Of a stretch of DNA of 64,000 nt, positions 22,071 through 34,244 are shown in pieces (position 1 is the stretch's first letter; every line of letters begins with the position of its first letter). This DNA is from Eutrigla gurnardus (lineage: Eukaryota; Chordata; Actinopteri; Perciformes; Triglidae): positions 17,730,827 through 17,794,826 of the forward strand of contig OY741264.1 in NCBI GenBank assembly GCA_963514095.1, in the 5' to 3' direction. A program made the translations under genes and the position numbers. The notes under the pieces are model-generated. The model did not search any database. It was not told the DNA's origin and saw only the letters and a program-made list of their open reading frames with translations.

Positions 22071-23857
22071 CTTCCTTGAGACCGAAGACTCTGATATTTT
22101 TTCTCCTTGCACAGTTCTCCAGGTCATCCATGTGTGCATTACACTTTGTAGGCAATGCAGACTCAGCTTTGTTTTGTTTGTCCTGTCATAGCTACACGGG
22201 CTCAGCTTCTTCAGTGATGCCGAGAGGTAATATGCAATGAAACTGGTTTAATATCAAGCCGCTTATGATAAATATGCCAGTGAAATAGAGTGTGCCATTT
22301 TTGCCCAGAAGATTATCAGGAACCAAATTTAGAGGAGCTCCCTGTCAGCTCTGTTAGCACCTCAGCTCCATTCACCTTGGTGTGAGCCTTGGCGTTCTCT
22401 ATGTTCTTGATTTTGTTAGGTCTGAGTTGTGTGCCACATTTGTGGAAGTTTAGTGTGGTTTTGCGTGCAAATTTGTAAGAGCATTCATACTATGTATATA
22501 ATGTACATGTTTTATATAGGTTATTTTGTATGTTGGTTACCTTTGCCAGGTTAAACTTATAAAAGAGATTTTTTTCATCTCAATGGGTCTTCCTGGTTAA
22601 ATAAATAATACTGCCATAAATAAACTATGCTGCCAAGGTCACTTGAGCCCTGCTCTCGAAATCTTTCTTTTAGCATTCTTTTCCTTGATACGTGTAAAGG
22701 TCAATTTTGGGAAAGGAGTGGAGTACAGAAGTCAAGCATGAGCACATTAATACAATCACAGATTCACAAAACATGTGGAACAACGTGGCCACTGCTGTTT
22801 GGAAATATAAAAGCTTTCATGGAATGGATATATTGTAAGTTTAATAAATGCGATATCAATCTGTTACAAATGAGAACCGACATTTGTGTATATGAAAATA
22901 TTCAAAGTTGTTACACTAACCACATAAAATATGAAATTAATTTAATAAAAGGCTGCACAAAACGTATTGTCTAGAAACACACAAGTGTGTAGTGGAACAA
23001 CAGAAATGCGAGCAAGCAAGTAAAATAATCCGGCTGTGAGATAATGAGACGGATCGCTGACTAGATATGAAAGAGGAGATGAATAGATAACAAAATTACC
23101 TGAAATATTTATAACCTTTGTCTCTTTCATCATTGCTTTCCTCATAAGCCATTAAAGGGCCCTTTTGGGACCTCTTAATTGAGTTCCTTTTCGAAAGAGA
23201 ATATGAAAGGCTTCTTTTTAGTCTCCCCCCATCCCTTTTCATCAGGAGAATGGGCTGATTAAAACATGGTGAATGGAAGTTCTAGTGGGAAAGTTCATTG
23301 CAATCAGGGGTGCAACATGAGAGATTGGCTCTGGCTTCTATAAGACATTAAGTGGATGTAGTTATTGAGCCTGGACTGACTGCTACTTGACACACATCCT
23401 CAAGTCTTTACCAGGCCTGTATCGACCATTTGGGACTCATATTGAGGTCAGCTATTTTTTTCTAAGAATTTAAGGGTTAGCAACCTGCCGATGGCTTACG
23501 TTCATATGCTGAGTATTTTATATGCTGATTCCAGTACTAAAATCATCAATCAAGATGATTTTCCTCTTTCAACATGGCATATGCATTCATTTAGTACCCT
23601 GTCTCCTAAAAATAATATTTAGCAATCAGAAATTTGCTAAATCTACAATATATTTTGCCTGAATGTTGTTTTTTTTATCATCCGGATATTATTTTTTACT
23701 GAATATCTATGATCCACAAAGTTAAAAAAAAAGTTTCAGGATGATAGAATCATTGCTTTTCAAGACAGTGTCATGCGAATGAGGTGAATTCCATTTATTC
23801 ACTCATTGTATTGCATTTCAAAAAGTAGACAAGAATAGCTTTATTAGTATTAGGATT
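22071..23857. other. Unassigned non-coding sequence
   Basis: AT-rich, no element termini, no convincing coding frame. A small LINE-like 3' end cannot be excluded near 22560-22625 (GGTTAAATAAATAATAC). Confidence 0.4.
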
Positions 23858-23955
23858 TGCTGGTGCCAACATACGGTGCACTTGTTCCAAAATAAATTAT
23901 TTGTCGGGTCCTAATCCCAGCCATTGGGGTAGCATGTGGTACTCAAAGTCCAGAC
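23858..23955 (+). repeat. Dispersed 100-bp repeat, copy 2
   Basis: Direct partner of 21970-22070. Its left flank lacks the composite element that abuts copy 1. Confidence 0.65.
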
Positions 23956-24681
23956 GTGCACATCCGCCTTCACCTTCAGTATTTTCCACAAAATCATTTG
24001 CATTAATATAGCAGCAAACAACTACTACTACAACTACTATGTAAAGCTATAGTGGATTAATGCAGTTGCTCTCCCTCTGTGTGTGTTGCTATCCAAGTTT
24101 CTCTGAACTTTGTTTACATGGCCATCTACCCACTCTGCACTGCAATTAAACAGCGCTTAAAACTGGTAACGACATCCTGACCAAGGTAGTCGTCATGGTA
24201 AACACCGCTGGCTCCTGAAAATATGTTTCAATTAAATTTCTACAACCTAAAAGAAATACACGTTTAGAAATCCAGGGACCAGAGGCCTGTACCATGAAGC
24301 AGGATTTGGGCTTAGTGAGGTAACTTCAGGGTTAACTCTGGGTTTTCCGTCCTACGATGCTGGTTCACTTCTTACCGGGGTAGATCGCCATGGTAGATTA
24401 CACTAAGGAGCTAACCTGCTCCGGAGCAGGGTATGCTCCTGATAAGAGATCAACGTGTAGAAAAGCACCGCCTACTGACCAATCAGCCTTCTGGGTGTGC
24501 GGATAAAAAAAGAAGCTTGGTGCGCAGATCATGAGAGGGTCTCTTAGGAGAACTAGAGTGTTCAGAGACCGGCAAAACCCATTTGTCTGGCCCTCATGTT
24601 GTTTTATATGAGAGATACAGATTCTCATCTGAGGGAATGACTTTTCTGTGTCAGCGTACAGCCTACTGACCACTTTGAATT

Positions 24682-24932
24682 AGGTTTTTATATTTATTTT
24701 ATTTACTCCCAAGTCTGTTTTACACCATCCGATATTGTCATACACCACGCCATAAGAATACATCTAAGCATCACATTCATTTTTTGTGTGAGGACAGCGT
24801 GAGAATTAAAGGGGCGAGAGAGAGGGACAACATGCTTAAAAAAGAAAGTCGCAGGGCGGATCCGAACCCGGGACCGCTGCAGGGAGCCTCGGTACATGGG
24901 GCAGTAACTCTACCACTAAGCGATCGGCGCAC
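24682..24932 (-). mobile_element. tRNA-derived SINE
   Basis: On the minus strand a tRNA-like head carries box A TTAGTGGTAGAG (24908-24919) and box B GGGTTCGGATCC (24858-24869), about 40 bases apart. The body contains CCCATGTACCGAGGCT and then CATGTTGTCCCTCTCTCTC. The tail is an A-rich run of AAATAAAATAAATATAAAA. This layout matches a common fish tRNA-SINE. It is unlikely to be a functional tRNA gene because the acceptor-stem halves do not pair. Confidence 0.75.
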
Positions 24933-25256
24933 TTAATACATTAATTTAATTGGTCAGATCTAGTAGTGCCCTTATGAGAGGGCAGTCATATTATATGATT
25001 ATTTATACTATTAATACGAATTATGCATTCACACAGTCGGCGAGTTTTGCCAGCTGTCCTTCCGGCATTTGGCAGATGAAACTGTTGCTTTTTGCCTGTA
25101 TTATGTTTCGCTGTGTACATACATCTACTGATGCCTCTGGACACATCATCAGATGTGTGCCTGGTATCATCGGAGGTTTCGGGTCTTTCAACATAATACG
25201 CCCTCCTCCAGGTGACCCAGCCACGGTTGATCAGGCCCCAGCTGGTGTCCAGATGG

Positions 25257-26039
25257 CTAACTAGCTACCATGACTCCATGGCTCTCCTCTTTTGAGCCAA
25301 GCCATCTTGAGGCCCTCTCTGCCGCATCGATGGAACTGCGGATGGCTCTCCCCCTTCTATCTCCCTCGATGCCCAAACTACTGAAGGCTCTGGTCAGGGA
25401 ACGGGCTGCAAAACCCCTGCACCCAACCTCCACAGGGAGACACCTCGCTCTCCAACCAGCCTGCTGACAGTCACTGACCAGTCCCGCGTACTTGGAGAGC
25501 TTCCTCTCAAAGGCTTCTTCCAGGCGGTCTTCCCATGGGATGGTCAGCTCCAGCAGCACTATTTGCTTGCTAGACTCAGACACAAGGACAATGTCTGGTC
25601 GCAGAGTGGTGACTGCAATGTGGCTGGGGAACTTCAGCTGATGTTCAAGATCCACCAACAGCTGCCAGTCATTTGCCGAGTTTAGGATTCCTGCAGATGT
25701 TCTTCTGGCAGGAGTTGGCTGCTCCCCAGCTCTGACAAAGGCGATGGTTTTCTTGGAGGGTCGGAACTGCTTTGCCCACACAAGTCCTTCGCTGATGACT
25801 TCCGCGATGGTCTTAAGAACTTGGTTATGCCTCCAGCGGTACCGTCCATCTCCAAGTGCCCTAGTGCAGCAGCTGAGAATGTGTTCAAGGGTTCCTCGCT
25901 TGGAACACAGTGGGCAAGCTGGAGTCTCGGCTATGCCCCACGTATGCAGGTTTGATGGGCTTGGAAGCACGTCATACACTTCCTGGATGAGGAATTTAAT
26001 GCGGTGAGGCTCAGCTCTCCACAACTCAGCCCAGGTCAC
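25257..26039 (-). CDS. LINE C-terminal restriction-like endonuclease domain
   Basis: An uninterrupted 260-codon frame reads as the C-terminal part of an early-branching LINE of the R2/NeSL/Hero type. It opens with TWAELWRAEPHRIKFLIQEV. Then comes a zinc-knuckle block CPLCSKRGTLEHILSCC, and then the nuclease core RPDIVLV followed by VLLELTIPWEDRLEEAFERK, fitting the PD-(D/E)XK layout (RPD, E-T, then K). The stop is followed by a short 3' region. No RT of the same clade lies upstream; instead an L1-type fragment in the same orientation abuts it at 26045. The frame is therefore either a 5'-truncated LINE or what is left after L1 inserted. Transcription is not shown. Family membership is from motif memory. 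Confidence 0.75.
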   Translation of the reverse strand: MTWAELWRAEPHRIKFLIQEVYDVLPSPSNLHTWGIAETPACPLCSKRGTLEHILSCCTRALGDGRYRWRHNQVLKTIAEVISEGLVWAKQFRPSKKTIAFVRAGEQPTPARRTSAGILNSANDWQLLVDLEHQLKFPSHIAVTTLRPDIVLVSESSKQIVLLELTIPWEDRLEEAFERKLSKYAGLVSDCQQAGWRARCLPVEVGCRGFAARSLTRAFSSLGIEGDRRGRAIRSSIDAAERASRWLGSKEESHGVMVAS

Positions 26040-26044
26040 TTTTC

Positions 26045-27255
26045 TCTTTAACTTCTTCGTATTTCTTTTTTATTTTTGCTTTATTTTCGTTAATACACAT
26101 TCACACAAAATGTATGCATATATGTTGCAGACAACATGATCTAAATCGACACCAAAGCATACCAACTGTTCCAAAACAAACAATGTAGAATAGGGAGAAA
26201 CAAAACATCCCGTAGGAAACACCCACAACAGCAAAAAATAACAAACAAAGAGTTCGTAACCAGTTACCACGTAAGCTGTGGGTCTCATATATAGAGTTTT
26301 AAGCATCTAAATGAAACCAGTGCCTATGCCCATATGTTTCAGAACTGACCATAAAAAAGACCACTCTTGATGGTCGAAAGCTTTTTGGGCATCCACCAAT
26401 AAGATAGCTGATGGTGGGATATCGCTAGAGGCTTCAAGTATATGTAGCAGCTGTCTTAAGTTGTCTGAGGCTAAACGCCCTTTAACAAAGCCACTTTGGT
26501 CTGAGTGGATTCGTTTTGGCATATATTTTTCTAGTCTGCACGCAAGTGATTTAGAGAAAAGTTTTAACATCTGTGTTTAGCAGGGATATAGGCCAGTAGT
26601 TGTTACATATGGATGGGTCCTTATCTTTCTTCAAGATTAGAGTTATGATGGCTGTATTTACATCTCTACTGAGCGATCCTCTTTGTATTGCAGTATTAAA
26701 CATTTCTAGCATCAGTGGTCCTAAGATGTGCCAGAATTTCAAATAGACTTCCGGTTGGATGCCATCACTACCGGGTGACTTACCTTTATTCATTCTAGTG
26801 AAAACTTGTCGAAGTTCCACCAGAGTGAAGGGTGCCCCCAGTGCTGTAGACTCCTCATGTGTCAAAGTTGTCAAATGTAATTTATCCAATTAAGTATTCT
26901 TATCTAAGTAAGTAGAGTTGTCATCCGAGGTATACAGTTCTTTATAAAAGACAGAGAACCTTTGATTAATTACCTCTGGGTCTGTTATTGTATCCCCCGT
27001 TTCTGAAACCATAGATGTTATATTTGTGGAATGGCTATTTGATTTTAATTTGTTCGTTAAGATGCGACTTGGACGCTCCCCATTTGTTCATGTTAGTTCC
27101 ATGTATCTTGGCTTCAGCCATTTGTGTTAGTAATAGGTTCAACTCCATTTTTGTTTTTAAAAGGGATTTTGCCACTTTTTCTGTATAATTTGTTTGTTGT
27201 TGATTTTCGTATTTCTGTAAGATTATGGCTTGCTCCTTGTACATGAAATACACCT
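26045..27255 (-). mobile_element. L1-clade LINE fragment, internally deleted
   Basis: On the minus strand the linker region (KVAKSLLKTKMELNLLL) leads into RT blocks: FTRMNKGKSPGSDGIQPEVY, ITLILKKDKDP and PISLLNTDVK. After a frameshift near 26565 come RIHSDQSGFVKGRLASDNLR, LLVDAQKAFDHQEWSFLW and LKTLYMRPTAYVVTG. The FADD box and everything C-terminal are missing: after about 26250 an AT-rich 3' UTR-like stretch follows and ends in an A-rich tail near 26060. The RT is cut in the middle, so the copy is dead. Confidence 0.75.
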
Positions 27256-27449
27256 CTTTGCTGCAAACCCCGCCTCTTTCATGTGCACGCGCTCATAGCT
27301 GGAAGGGGAATCCTTGGGTTGACTTACTGAGTTGATAACCAGCGTCGTGTGACCGCTTATCTCTGATTGCCTTTGTTAGGGTTACTTAAGCTGGATAACT
27401 GGAGGATACCCTGGTATGTTGAACTCGCTTAGTAGTATAGGCCTCTGGT

Positions 27450-29905
27450 AGCATAAGAGTAAAGCAGAAATGAAAGACGCATAACAATAACTTTAATTAT
27501 TTAGTGCTTTTCAGAAATAAGTTACAAATTGCTTTGCAAAGACATAAAAGGAAAGATAAATTAACAGATAGTAAAACATAAGAATTAAGTTGAGACAAGT
27601 AAAGTATGAATCACTGACACAAGTACAGTAAAAACTCAAGAATGACAGATAGGAAAGCAATTGTGTAAAAAAATCCTTATTGTGTATAGTCTCTCTTTTC
27701 TTTGCTTAGTTTGCATTAAAATAATCACTATTTGCTTTCCTTGGGCAGTTTAAATTATGTTAAAAAAAACTTAATTATGACATACTTTACATTTTAGGAT
27801 TAAAATAAGGAAGCGATTCCTGATGGTACCGTTTTGACCTTTGAATAACTACTACTATTATTAGATCTTTTCTACAGTAAGAAGGTTACAGAATCATTCG
27901 TCTGGAATTTTTCAGATTTTTTTTAATTTCCCTACGTGATTCATTTACCTATGACTGATGAAGGAGCAGCAAATCCATTTCCACTGTTTTTAAAAGTGGA
28001 AATGAAGTGCTGGAGCACTGGAAGTAATACTTTGACTGATTAATCACTGCTCACTCTGCCATCTACAAATGCCGCACAGATGGTCTGGCATCGCTAAAAT
28101 TAAACTGCTAACAAATATGCAGGCGACGTTGTGGATGTGACCTCGGTGGCAGCCGCTGTATTGCAGTAGAGCTCCTCTATTGTTCAGTTGCCTTGGAGTT
28201 AGCAGAGATGGCCACCGCATTATAGAAAAGCAAACGCATTGTGTGACAAGTGTGCACCTGCATTTGTGGAGGGCAGAGGGAGGAAGTAGATGCAGTAGTA
28301 AGTAGAGACATTATTATAGTGAGAGATTATTTTGTCCCTACTTTGATTAGATTTTTAAAAAGAAAACATCTGGGGATGTGATTATTGCTATTTTTGTACA
28401 TATATAAATTACTAATATTTGATATTCCTAGTGGACAGTAAATACACTTTTTCCTGTCTGCAACTTACAGAAATCACCACAGTACGCCGGTGTGTTCATA
28501 TGTAACCCCCCCCCCCCCCCAAAAAAAAAGACTTTTTGTCTGGAATATCAGCTTTATGCATCCATCCATCCATCCTTGGGTGAGTGGATGTGTCTGAGGA
28601 CTATTCCACAGTGGATTCCCTGCACAAGACAGTGGATGGGTGATACAACAAAATGAGAGGCTCAACTCTCCATAGATCTCATTAGGCCGGTCATAATATT
28701 GCAACAACGGTGGAAGGCACACTCATCTGACTCCTGTTCCCCACACACTTCCGATGCCTTAGCATCAGCTCTTTGCGCCATCACAGGCTCTGGGTTAAAG
28801 CTACAAACAGCAGAGGGCTGACTGCGGTTGTCTGCTGACACGTTGGCCCATCGAGTGTTGCAGCCCGCCATCATTAGTCCGCTTTACTGTGATGCTTAAT
28901 ATATCTGTTTGTCTGTCTGAGATTCATGCAGATTGGAGAAAAGAATATAATAAAGGATTTCAAAGGTGTTGAACAACTGTATGGCTGTGCTGTTGAGTTG
29001 TGTATAGATTGGAGAGTTTAGATGTATTTACCTAATCACATGGATTAATGCGTGAGCTAGTTTTATTTATTTACTTTTGAATGAAACATTAACCTTTGCT
29101 CATGAACAATTGCATACTTGTTTCAAGAGCACCTGTTATGCTTTCCCCTTAGGGTTTTTTTTTTTGTGAAAGAGTGTCAAAACCTTCAAAGCCTCCAAAG
29201 TCCACGTTCAAAGAGAGTTACTCTCCCCACCGAAACTCTGCTCCTGAACCGCCTGAAATGCCTTGATTGAAATCTTGCCTTTAATCCCCTAAAGTGATGT
29301 CACCAAGTGGACTTCTAAAGGAGGATGAGTTGAAGAACAAGTGGCTGAAGTTCATTATAATCACCAATACTCAGCAGTACACCTCCATGTGGTCATGGTA
29401 CGGAGCTAGACATTCCTGACTGTGCAAGGCTGAGAAGAGCTGCTGCTGAACAGCACACAGGGAAATAAAGCATTGGTTTAGCATTCAAGCATGTAAACAT
29501 GTTCTCGTAGGAACCTGAAATGCAAGTATGAACTGGAAAAGAAGCATAATAGGTTCCTGTAGGGGCGAAACCTTATTCAGAGCTGAACCCTCTCCATTGA
29601 TGGCAGACTTTTCCTAATATCAAACTAAATAGTATCCACGTGAAATCTGGTTGTTGCAGGGGAGAGCAATTACCAGAATACTAAAAATGATATAATATTT
29701 GTTGTTCTGTGTGCCAGCACTGATACCAGTCCACTGTGTATTCTCCATATTAATGAACCTTTCTATCACACTAAAACAGATTATCGCAGCTCCGCATTTA
29801 TTACAATCACCAGTGTAAAGGCAGCATAATAATGGCAGAGTAATTATGAGTTGTGAATTGAAATATAGATTCACATCATCACTTTGTCAACAACAATATC
29901 TGCTG
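27450..29905. other. Unassigned non-coding sequence
   Basis: No gene found. Small features only: a hairpin ATTTCCACTG..AAGTGGAAAT near 27975-28003, a C-run then A-run at 28507-28529, and (CATC)n at 28560-28575. Confidence 0.45.
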
Positions 29906-29910
29906 TCTGT

Positions 29911-29914
29911 GGGG

Positions 29915-29955
<41 letters not shown>
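29911..29955 (+). repeat. (AT)n microsatellite
   Basis: A run of about 20 AT units. It precedes sequence (29956-30180) with repeated GGCACCCC and TGCATA(A/C)G words that resembles a non-coding Tc1-type remnant, but I could not define ends. Confidence 0.85.
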
Positions 29956-29960
<5 letters not shown>

Positions 29961-30273
29961 ATGCATACGTTTAGGCACCCCATGCTAAAGTTGACTAAAA
30001 AGAGGAATAAAAATCATCTTTTGGGAATTGATCTTAATGCCTTAATTAAACAAATGAGGAAAAATCCTACCTTTTAGGACACCAATTTTCTTTGTGAATG
30101 AATAATGTATCGTAAAGAAATAAATGTTCTTCATTAAAATACAGGGTGCATAAGTATGGGCACCCCTATGTTAAACTCTCATAGAGGCAGGCACATTTTT
30201 TAAGGCCAGTTATTACATGGATCCAGGATACTAAGCATTCTGATAAAGTCACATGGGCCTTTGGAGTTAAAAT

Positions 30274-30455
30274 AAAATCCAAATCCTCACATACCCTTCA
30301 CAAACCTAGAGGAAATCATGGTGCTTTTCAGTTAGCCTATTAGCTTGTTTGATTTGCATTGAGAAATCATTAGGCTAACTAGCATGCTATTGGCTATCTG
30401 AAAAGCACCATGCCAGTCTCTAGGTATGTGAAGGGTACGTGAGGATTTGGATTTT
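30274..30455. mobile_element. Foldback MITE
   Basis: Two arms of about 75 bp pair with each other. The left arm starts AAAATCCAAATCCTCACATA and the right arm ends with its inverse (AGGATTTGGATTTTG), both passing through ATGGTGCTTTTCAG. The loop is only about 30 bp. There is no coding content and no clear target duplication. Confidence 0.7.
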
Positions 30456-30534
30456 GCAGAATTGCTACTTTTTTTACGATGCTAACAAACAACCAACGCA
30501 TTTATTTTTTTGTAATTAATCTATCACAACGTAT

Positions 30535-30700
30535 GACAACGCATCGTTAAGGTCCTTAGGGTGGCGGCTGTTGATACTTATTGTTGGTTTTATTTATACA
30601 GGCCAAATTGTCATCTTATCGATATTTATTGATCGGGTGGTCAGATGGATAGTAGCCGTAGCTTTCACGTGTTGCCATAGCAACGGCAAACATCCGGTCA
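30535..30700 (+). repeat. Dispersed repeat, copy 1
   Basis: TTAAGGTCCTTAGGGT, GGCTGTTGAT, CCAAATTGTC and TATTTATTGATCGGG occur in the same order as at 35480-35640. Confidence 0.7.
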
Positions 30701-32100
30701 AGCTCCGTCTCTTCTTCTGCGTTTTTGGTATTTTGTAGCAGAAACAGCGGCACATAAGGGCCTGGAATATGTACTACAGCACGCTGAGACGTTTTCAGTG
30801 GATTCAGAGCTCCGCCACTTGGCTACTGTTTACATCTTAGATTACGCAGTTCAGGCTGTTGCAACTAGCTCAGGAGAGAGACTGTATGACACTAAGTGGT
30901 ACAACCTGAGACATGCACAATAAAAAAGAATTGCCTTCTGCATTTTTTTTTTCTGTTCCCTTCATTGTTGTTTCTTTGGTTGAGTATTCTTAACATCTCA
31001 ATTATTATTATTTTTTTTTTACTGTAACTGCATAACAAACTAATAGCTACACAATATATACTATGCATGAACAAGACTAATAGTCTACACTGACCAAAAA
31101 TCCGGCATTTCCATCCTATAGCCATCAGCCACCAGCATCACTAAAATTGTAACTTTTATTTTTCATCTCCTGGATAGCCAAAAACAAAACAAGCCACCTG
31201 AACAACCATCACTTATTCATGCACAAATCCACCATCCCATTAATTAACAGGTTGACCTTTTTCTTATTATTAATATCTCATTCTGCGAATCTGATGTTGA
31301 TGTCAATTAAATGCTGACACTGCAAAATTACCACTGATGACTTTTAGGTCTGGACTAATGAATTCTTGGGATGAATTGGAACACGAGTAAGAAAGGATGA
31401 TGTAGAAACTGGTGTAAGCACCAAGGATCAAATGAAGAAACTGTAAAGATAAGCAGCAGCAGAAAACCTGGTGCTGGTTTTCCCCCTCATTAACACAACA
31501 CAGGATCAAAAGTTTACATATTCTCTCAGTAATCTTACAAAAAGAGACACTTACATGACTAGCTCTTTGGATTCTCCTTTAGTCTCACATTGCCAAGAAA
31601 CACTCTCCTTTTAGCATTCAACACAGACTGGTGAACCTTGAACCTGGGAGCCAGCAGCCCTGTGGCCCCCGCCGACTCCACCCCTGCTCCTCTGCTCCTG
31701 TCAGGGGCTCGACGACCTGCTGTGCATCTCAGACGACGGCCTTGAGATGCTATCGTACCTAACCAGGCTGCAACAGCACCTAAAGGATGCGAGCTGGCCT
31801 TGAGCTGGCCTTAATAAATACACCATCGTGCACGGCACCTTGAGTCTTCGCACGGTAATCTGGAAGCCAATTGGCCTTTGCTTCCTCTCTTGCCTTGTAA
31901 GTACAGTATGTTTCTAAAAAGGTCACATGGAGGAATAGCTTTAGCTGGGGTGTCTTTTTTTTCTTCTTATATGTGTAAGGAATGGGAATTGTGAACAATG
32001 TGTGGGTGAATGGCATTCTGGAATGTACAATGGTGAGCTACATTGTCACTTTGATGCTGCAAAAATATATTGCCATATGTTATACTCAGTGTAGATGTTT
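30700..32100. other. Non-coding apart from the possible exon
   Basis: AT-rich sequence with homopolymer runs at 30942-30951 and 31010-31020. The only GC-rich stretch, 31640-31810, is described separately. Confidence 0.4.
31705..31803 (+). CDS. Possible terminal coding exon of an unknown host gene
   Basis: A pyrimidine tract ending CTCCTCTGCTCCTGTCAG (a good 3' splice acceptor) is followed by 32 open codons and TGA. The peptide starts GLDDLLCISDDGLEMLSYLT and ends RLQQHLKDASWP, an acidic-amphipathic segment of normal protein composition in a GC-rich island within AT-rich DNA. No family is recognised. It may be the last exon of a host gene whose other exons lie outside the window, or a chance frame. 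A single short exon cannot decide. Confidence 0.3.
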   Translation, partial: GLDDLLCISDDGLEMLSYLTRLQQHLKDASWP

Positions 32101-32104
32101 CACA

Positions 32105-32231
32105 ATTTCTCTCTTTGGTTGAAAGCAATGGAAATATATCGGCCTTCAACCCTTTGTTGAACAGAGAGCGCCATCTATTGGGCTCAGAAAATAAAGAAAA
32201 TGCTTCACGAAGCTTCATTTGGACATCACTA
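32105..32231. mobile_element. Half copy of the foldback hAT MITE
   Basis: Matches the spacer and right arm of the element at 45983-46178, including TTCAACCCTTTGTTGAACAG and the terminus CATTTGGACATCACTA. The left arm is lost. Confidence 0.75.
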
Positions 32232-32386
32232 CAATTTCATTAAAGCAAATAATAAGCATTATAAAATTACTATGACTGAACCCACAAACGTAATCTTCAA
32301 TGCAGTTTTGTTATCCAGGAAAGTAACTTTTAGGAGTTAATTTGGCTTCATGTGTTATGTTAGAAAGGAGAAGGTCACAAAGTAAC

Positions 32387-34236
32387 TCAACTCAACTCAA
32401 CTTTATTTATATAGCACTTTAAAACAACCGTAGTTGAAAACAAAGTGCTGTACAGAGACATAAAACAATTAAAACACTAAAATAAATAAAACAGACAGTA
32501 AAACAGGTGTTTCATTGTTTTTAAAAGCAATTAGAAACAATAAAACAATAAATCAAAGGAGGGCCATAAAAACACTAAAACAAGAGTAAAGTCTCATGTG
32601 GAGTTGAAAGCCAGGGAGTAAAAATGGGTTTTACGACTGGTTTTAAAAATGGACAGTGAGGAGGCTTGCCTAATGTGCAATGGTAGCTCGTTCCAGAGTT
32701 TTGGGGCAGCAGTGGAGAAAGCTCTGTCCCCTCTGAGCTTCCTTTTGGACCTCGGTACCTCCAGGAGCAGCAGGTCAGCTGACCTGAGGCACCGAGCAGG
32801 AGCGTAGGGTTGAAGAAGCTCAGAGAGGTAAGGGGGGGCGCGACCATTTAAGGACTTAAAAACAAATAAAAGAATCTTAAAATGGACTCTAAAATGCACA
32901 GGCAGCCAGTGGAGGGAGGCCAGGACTGGAGTTATGTGCTCCCTCTTACGCACTCCAGTTAGGAGGCAAGCGGCTGCATTTTGCACCAGCTGGAGACGTG
33001 CGAGGGAGGACTGGCTGACTCCAAAATAAAGTGCCTTACAGTAATCCAGCCGAGATGTTATGAAGGCGTGGATTACTGTCTCAAAGTGCTTTTGTGCAAG
33101 GAAAGGCTTCACCTTTGCCAGCTGCCTAATCTGAAAGAAGCTGGACTTCACTACAGAACTAATTTGCCGATCCAATTTAAAATCACTGTCCATTTTAAAA
33201 CCCAAGCTTGTGACTGTTGGCTTTACATAGTCTGTCAAAGGGCAGCGGCCCTAGAATGGCCCCCTGTGGAACCCCATACAACAGTGGAGCAGAACTGGAC
33301 TCCAAATTCCCAAGGCTTACACTCATGCTTCTGTCAGCCAGATATGATTTTAGCCACAGTAGGGCAGTACCACGGATACCCACTAGGCGGTGTAACCGAG
33401 CCAATAAGGTGTTGTGGTCCACAGTGTCAAAGGCTGCAGTTAGGTCCAACAGAACAAGAATTACATGGTCACTAGAGTCATTATCCGTGAGAATGTCATT
33501 AAAAACCCTTAATAGAGCTGACTCTGTGCTATGCAGAGTTTTAAAACCGGACTGAAAGACCTCCAGGACACCATGCTCGTCTAGAAATGGCTTTAAATGA
33601 GCATGAACAACTTTCTCTAAAATTTTTGAAATAAAAGGCAGCTTGGAGATGGGTCTGTAATTGGCCAGCACACTACGATCCAGGCCAGGTTTCTTAAGAA
33701 GTGGCTGCACCACTGCATGTTTAAAACTCAGGGGGACAACACCAGAAGACAGACTGCTGTTTATGATAGCCAGGACTGACTGCCCTATACAAGGAAAACC
33801 CTCTATAAAGAGACGAGGAGAGACAGTGTCACAGGGAGAACCTGAAGGCTTAGTATGGCAGACCAAGTCTTCCAAAAATGACAGAGACACAGGCTCAAAC
33901 TTGTCGAGAGCTACAGAACAAGGAGCAGAGTCCGAGGGGTCGGATGCAGGAGCTGAGATGAGAGCCCTAGCAGTAGCAACCTTATCAATAAAAAAAAGTG
34001 GAGGAAGCTATTGCACATTTCGGGCGATGCCTCCACACTGACAGGCTGTGGAGCATTTAGAACAGTGTCAATAATGGTCTTAAATAGCACTCGTGGGTTT
34101 TGACGATTGGACTCAATGATATTTGAGAGGTATTGTCTTTTGGTCTCCTTTACAGTGTTCTGGTAGCATCGCCAACAGCCTTTTAGGATCTGGAGGGAGA
34201 CCTCCAGCCTGTCCTTCTTCCAGGCTGGAGGTAAGT
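32387..34236 (-). mobile_element. Jockey-group LINE with RT core deletion
   Basis: On the minus strand, from 34230 down: EN-RT linker (QILKGCWRCYQNTVKETKRQ), then an open frame of RT fingers and palm (VLANYRPISKLPFISKILEK, FQSGFKTLHSTESALLRVFN, VLLDLTAAFDTVDHNTLLAR, VPQGAILGP). The YADD box is deleted near 33230. A second frame from 33238 gives the C-terminus (FKMDSDFKLDRQISSVVKSS, HITPVLASLHWLPVHFRVHF, WNELPLHIR). The 3' UTR ends in (AGTTG)n. AAGTAAC flanks both sides (32380-32386 and 34237-34243), a plausible target duplication. A dead, 5'-truncated copy. Confidence 0.8.
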
Positions 34237-34244
34237 AAGTAACA

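Larger units (their letters stand above)
24279..27448. mobile_element. TIR-bounded mosaic element
   Basis: The ends read CCAGAGGCCTGTACCATGAAGC and, inverted, CCAGAGGCCTATACTACTAAGC. This resembles a widespread fish MITE group with terminal GGCCTGTACTACGAAGC wording. The original element is about 250 bp on the left and 190 bp on the right. The middle is filled by a SINE (24682-24932), a restriction-like endonuclease frame (25257-26039) and an L1 fragment (26045-27255). No target duplication is obvious. Confidence 0.6.

Noticed and set aside
24850..24932. Functional tRNA gene on the minus strand
   Set aside because: Box A and box B are good, but the acceptor stem does not pair and a SINE body and A-rich tail follow.
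33661..34041. 126-codon plus-strand frame
   Set aside because: Shadow of the antisense LINE reverse transcriptase.
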